A stretch of DNA of 7,509 nucleotides, taken from assembly GCA_945933905.1 (NCBI GenBank), contig CAMEQX010000060.1:1-7509 (forward strand), given 5' to 3'. Source of the DNA: an uncultured Clostridia bacterium. GTDB lineage: Bacteria > Bacillota > Clostridia > Oscillospirales > Ruminococcaceae. Positions 5,873-7,509 of the stretch are shown here, piece after piece (positions within the stretch are counted from its first letter, which is position 1; every line of letters begins with the position of its first letter). The position numbers and the translations under genes are program-made. The notes beneath the pieces are model-generated. The model saw only the letters and a list, made by a program, of their open reading frames with translations. It had not been told where the DNA came from and made no database searches.

Positions 5873-7402
5873 TTACATTGCCGCGATAATGTCCGCAAAC
5901 GACTTTTCGCTGTCGTCCTCGTCATCATTTTGGCTTTGCTGCGTGAAATATGGGTTTTTGCTGCTGCCGTTGTAGTCCTGCGCGTATGCTTCCTGCTGCG
6001 ACTCGCGAACCGTCTGCCAGCTCTCGAGATTGATGCCGCTGTCCTTCAGGTTGGACTGCATAAGCTCGCTGTGCTGCTCGAGAACACGCTGCGTTCTTGC
6101 GTTCTCCGCCGCAATCGTCACGGAAACCGCGCCGTCCGCCGTTTTGGTCATTTTGACGGTAATTCTTCCAAGCTCCTCGGGATTGAGCACGAGCGAATAC
6201 TCGGTCTGCTCCTTGTTCTCGGAAACCGCCGTTTCAACCGCCTTCATTGCTTGACTTACGATTTCGCTCGGTCTTACGGAAACCTCTCCGTCCTCGCGCT
6301 TGAACACAATCGGGCTGTCCGCGTTGAGCGGGTTTTGCGCGTTCACCGGAGCGTTTGTCTGCTCGGAAACTGGCTTTGCTTTCGCGTTTTTGAGCATCTC
6401 AAGCTCCTCGCTCACCGTGGTTTTGACGCCCTCGGCGCGCTGTCTGAGCTCGGGAATTTCCGCGGTCTGTTCAGCCTTTTCGGGAACCTTTTCGCTCTCC
6501 GAAACGGGCTTCGTCTGCTCAACCTCGGTTGTCTTGACCTCAACCTTTGAGATTTCGCCCTCGGAAACCGCCTTTTGAAGCGCGTTCAGCTTCTCCTCGC
6601 CGAGATTTTTCAGCTCCTCGGGAATTTCGCCTTGCGTGCCGCTCTGCTGTCCGAAATCCGCGCTGTTGTGCGAATTATCGGTGTTTTGAGCAAACGCTGC
6701 GGGAATTTCCGCCTCGTCACTTTGCACAAACGCGTCAAATCTGCCTGTTTCCGTTGTCTTCGGCTTTGGCTCAGCGTTTTTCGGCGTGTCGGAAATCAAC
6801 TCCGTCTGCACCGCCGCAACCTCAGTCACCGCAATCTGCTCGGTTACCTCGACAAACTCCGCGTTTTCAGCCGTTTCGCCCGTCATCGCCTTAATCAGCT
6901 GCGCAAGCTCGGCTAAAACACCGCTGTCCTGAATTTGCTTCGAGAAATCGTTCTTGACGGGTTCTTCGGTCGGGAAAAATTCCTCGGGAATTTTCTCGGA
7001 AGCGTTCTCGCTGAACTGCGAAATCGCCTGCAAAAACTCGGGCGTGAGCAGCTCAATCGGTAGATTTTCCACATCAAGCTCGCCCTTGAGCACCTTCACC
7101 GCCAAGTCTCGCGGATTTTCGGGCATCACCCGCCCCGTGTCCTTGTCGATGTAGATAATTCCGGCTTTTTCCAGCTCCTCGAGCGTGGGAACGTCATATT
7201 TCCCCTCGTCAATCGCCTGCTGAACCTCGCGGAATTTCTCGGATTTCCCGTCAAACTGCGCGAGCATTTCCTCGAACTTCGAGCTTTGCTGTTGGTCTGC
7301 CTGAGCCGCCGCGTCAAAATTCCGCTGCGCCATTGCCGCGTCTGAAATCGCATAGTCACTTCGCAAATTCGCCGTGTTCGGAACATTCAAGCTAACTGCC
7401 AT
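5873..7402 (-). CDS. fliK: Flagellar hook-length control protein FliK
   Basis: FliK measures the growing hook and switches the flagellar type III export apparatus from hook-type to filament-type substrates. The product is 509 residues. The recognisable part is the conserved C-terminal Flg_hook domain at about residues 400-470, with the hallmark YSLVLNPEELGRITVKM followed by SVTIAAENARTQRVLEQH, the region that contacts the FlhB switch. The first roughly 390 residues are low-complexity, rich in Glu, Lys, Val, Thr and Ala, as expected for the poorly conserved ruler part. The tail after the domain is short, polar and acidic (NDDEDD). The ATG at 7400-7402 has a good ribosome-binding site (AGAGGTG, about 5 nt upstream). 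The gene ends in TAA and is followed after 21 bp by flgD. Assignment rests on the C-terminal domain plus position next to flgD and flgE, and is secure. Confidence 0.93.
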   Translation of the reverse strand: MAVSLNVPNTANLRSDYAISDAAMAQRNFDAAAQADQQQSSKFEEMLAQFDGKSEKFREVQQAIDEGKYDVPTLEELEKAGIIYIDKDTGRVMPENPRDLAVKVLKGELDVENLPIELLTPEFLQAISQFSENASEKIPEEFFPTEEPVKNDFSKQIQDSGVLAELAQLIKAMTGETAENAEFVEVTEQIAVTEVAAVQTELISDTPKNAEPKPKTTETGRFDAFVQSDEAEIPAAFAQNTDNSHNSADFGQQSGTQGEIPEELKNLGEEKLNALQKAVSEGEISKVEVKTTEVEQTKPVSESEKVPEKAEQTAEIPELRQRAEGVKTTVSEELEMLKNAKAKPVSEQTNAPVNAQNPLNADSPIVFKREDGEVSVRPSEIVSQAMKAVETAVSENKEQTEYSLVLNPEELGRITVKMTKTADGAVSVTIAAENARTQRVLEQHSELMQSNLKDSGINLESWQTVRESQQEAYAQDYNGSSKNPYFTQQSQNDDEDDSEKSFADIIAAM

Positions 7403-7459
7403 TTTCTCACCTCTTTCCTATTATAATATGTATATCAAGGCAAATGCCGTTGATAACGA

Positions 7460-7509
7460 TTACTTTTGCGCCGCGATTGCGCTTCTGACTGCGCCGCCGC
7501 TCACGAACT
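7460..7509 (-). CDS. 3' end of an unidentified upstream ORF (partial)
   Basis: Only the last 15 codons are visible, reading FVSGGAVRSAIAAQK and ending in TAA at 7460-7462; the start lies beyond the right edge. The other two minus-strand frames also end in TGA before fliK, so this frame is a choice based on its composition and on its clean ending 57 bp before the fliK start. In Clostridia the gene before fliK is often fliJ or a MotE/FlbB-like coiled-coil protein, but 15 residues are too few to decide. I do not recognise it. Confidence 0.35.
   Translation of the reverse strand, partial: FVSGGAVRSAIAAQK

Noticed and set aside
7420..7425. TATAAT box just upstream of fliK
   Set aside because: The -10 match is perfect, but no -35 box is seen at 16-19 bp and there is no extended -10; the start site would fall on the ribosome-binding site. 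Probably chance in a short AT-rich spacer.

Overview
The window holds a block of one flagellar operon, all genes read on the minus strand. Running from the right edge leftward they are: the tail of an unidentified gene, fliK, flgD, a small flagellar-operon protein of the TIGR02530 type, flgE, flbD (swrD-like), motA and motB, which runs off the left edge. The gene order, the TIGR02530-type gene between flgD and flgE, the FlbD/SwrD gene next to motAB, the strong AGGAGG-type ribosome-binding sites and the roughly balanced GC content point to a motile member of the Clostridia (Firmicutes). Family and genus cannot be read from the sequence.

Region by region: 7460-7509 is the end of an upstream ORF. 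5873-7402 is fliK (hook-length control). 5015-5851 is flgD (hook cap). 4589-4993 is the TIGR02530-like gene. 2296-4491 is a very long flgE (hook protein). 2010-2231 is flbD. 1161-1961 is motA. 1-946 is motB. Spacers are 21-97 bp, except for a 214-bp motA-motB spacer that contains a well-formed sigma-A promoter and a short leader hairpin. No stretch over 300 bases lacks a gene. I see no RNA genes, mobile elements or CRISPR arrays. FliK, FlgD and FlgE build the hook; FlbD/SwrD is linked to stator performance; MotA and MotB form the ion-driven stator.

The main surprise is that two genes, flgE and motB, are each interrupted by one in-frame TAG (3895-3897 and 326-328). The same frame continues after each TAG with clear family sequence: 532 more codons of FlgE up to its canonical C-terminus, and the second half of the MotB peptidoglycan-binding domain. 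All seven stops that end reading frames here are TAA (5) or TGA (2); none is TAG. No in-frame TAA or TGA and no frameshift is seen in any gene. The simplest reading is that UAG is a sense codon in this organism, perhaps glutamine, or is efficiently suppressed or pyrrolysine-decoded. A standard-code annotation would wrongly call both genes broken.
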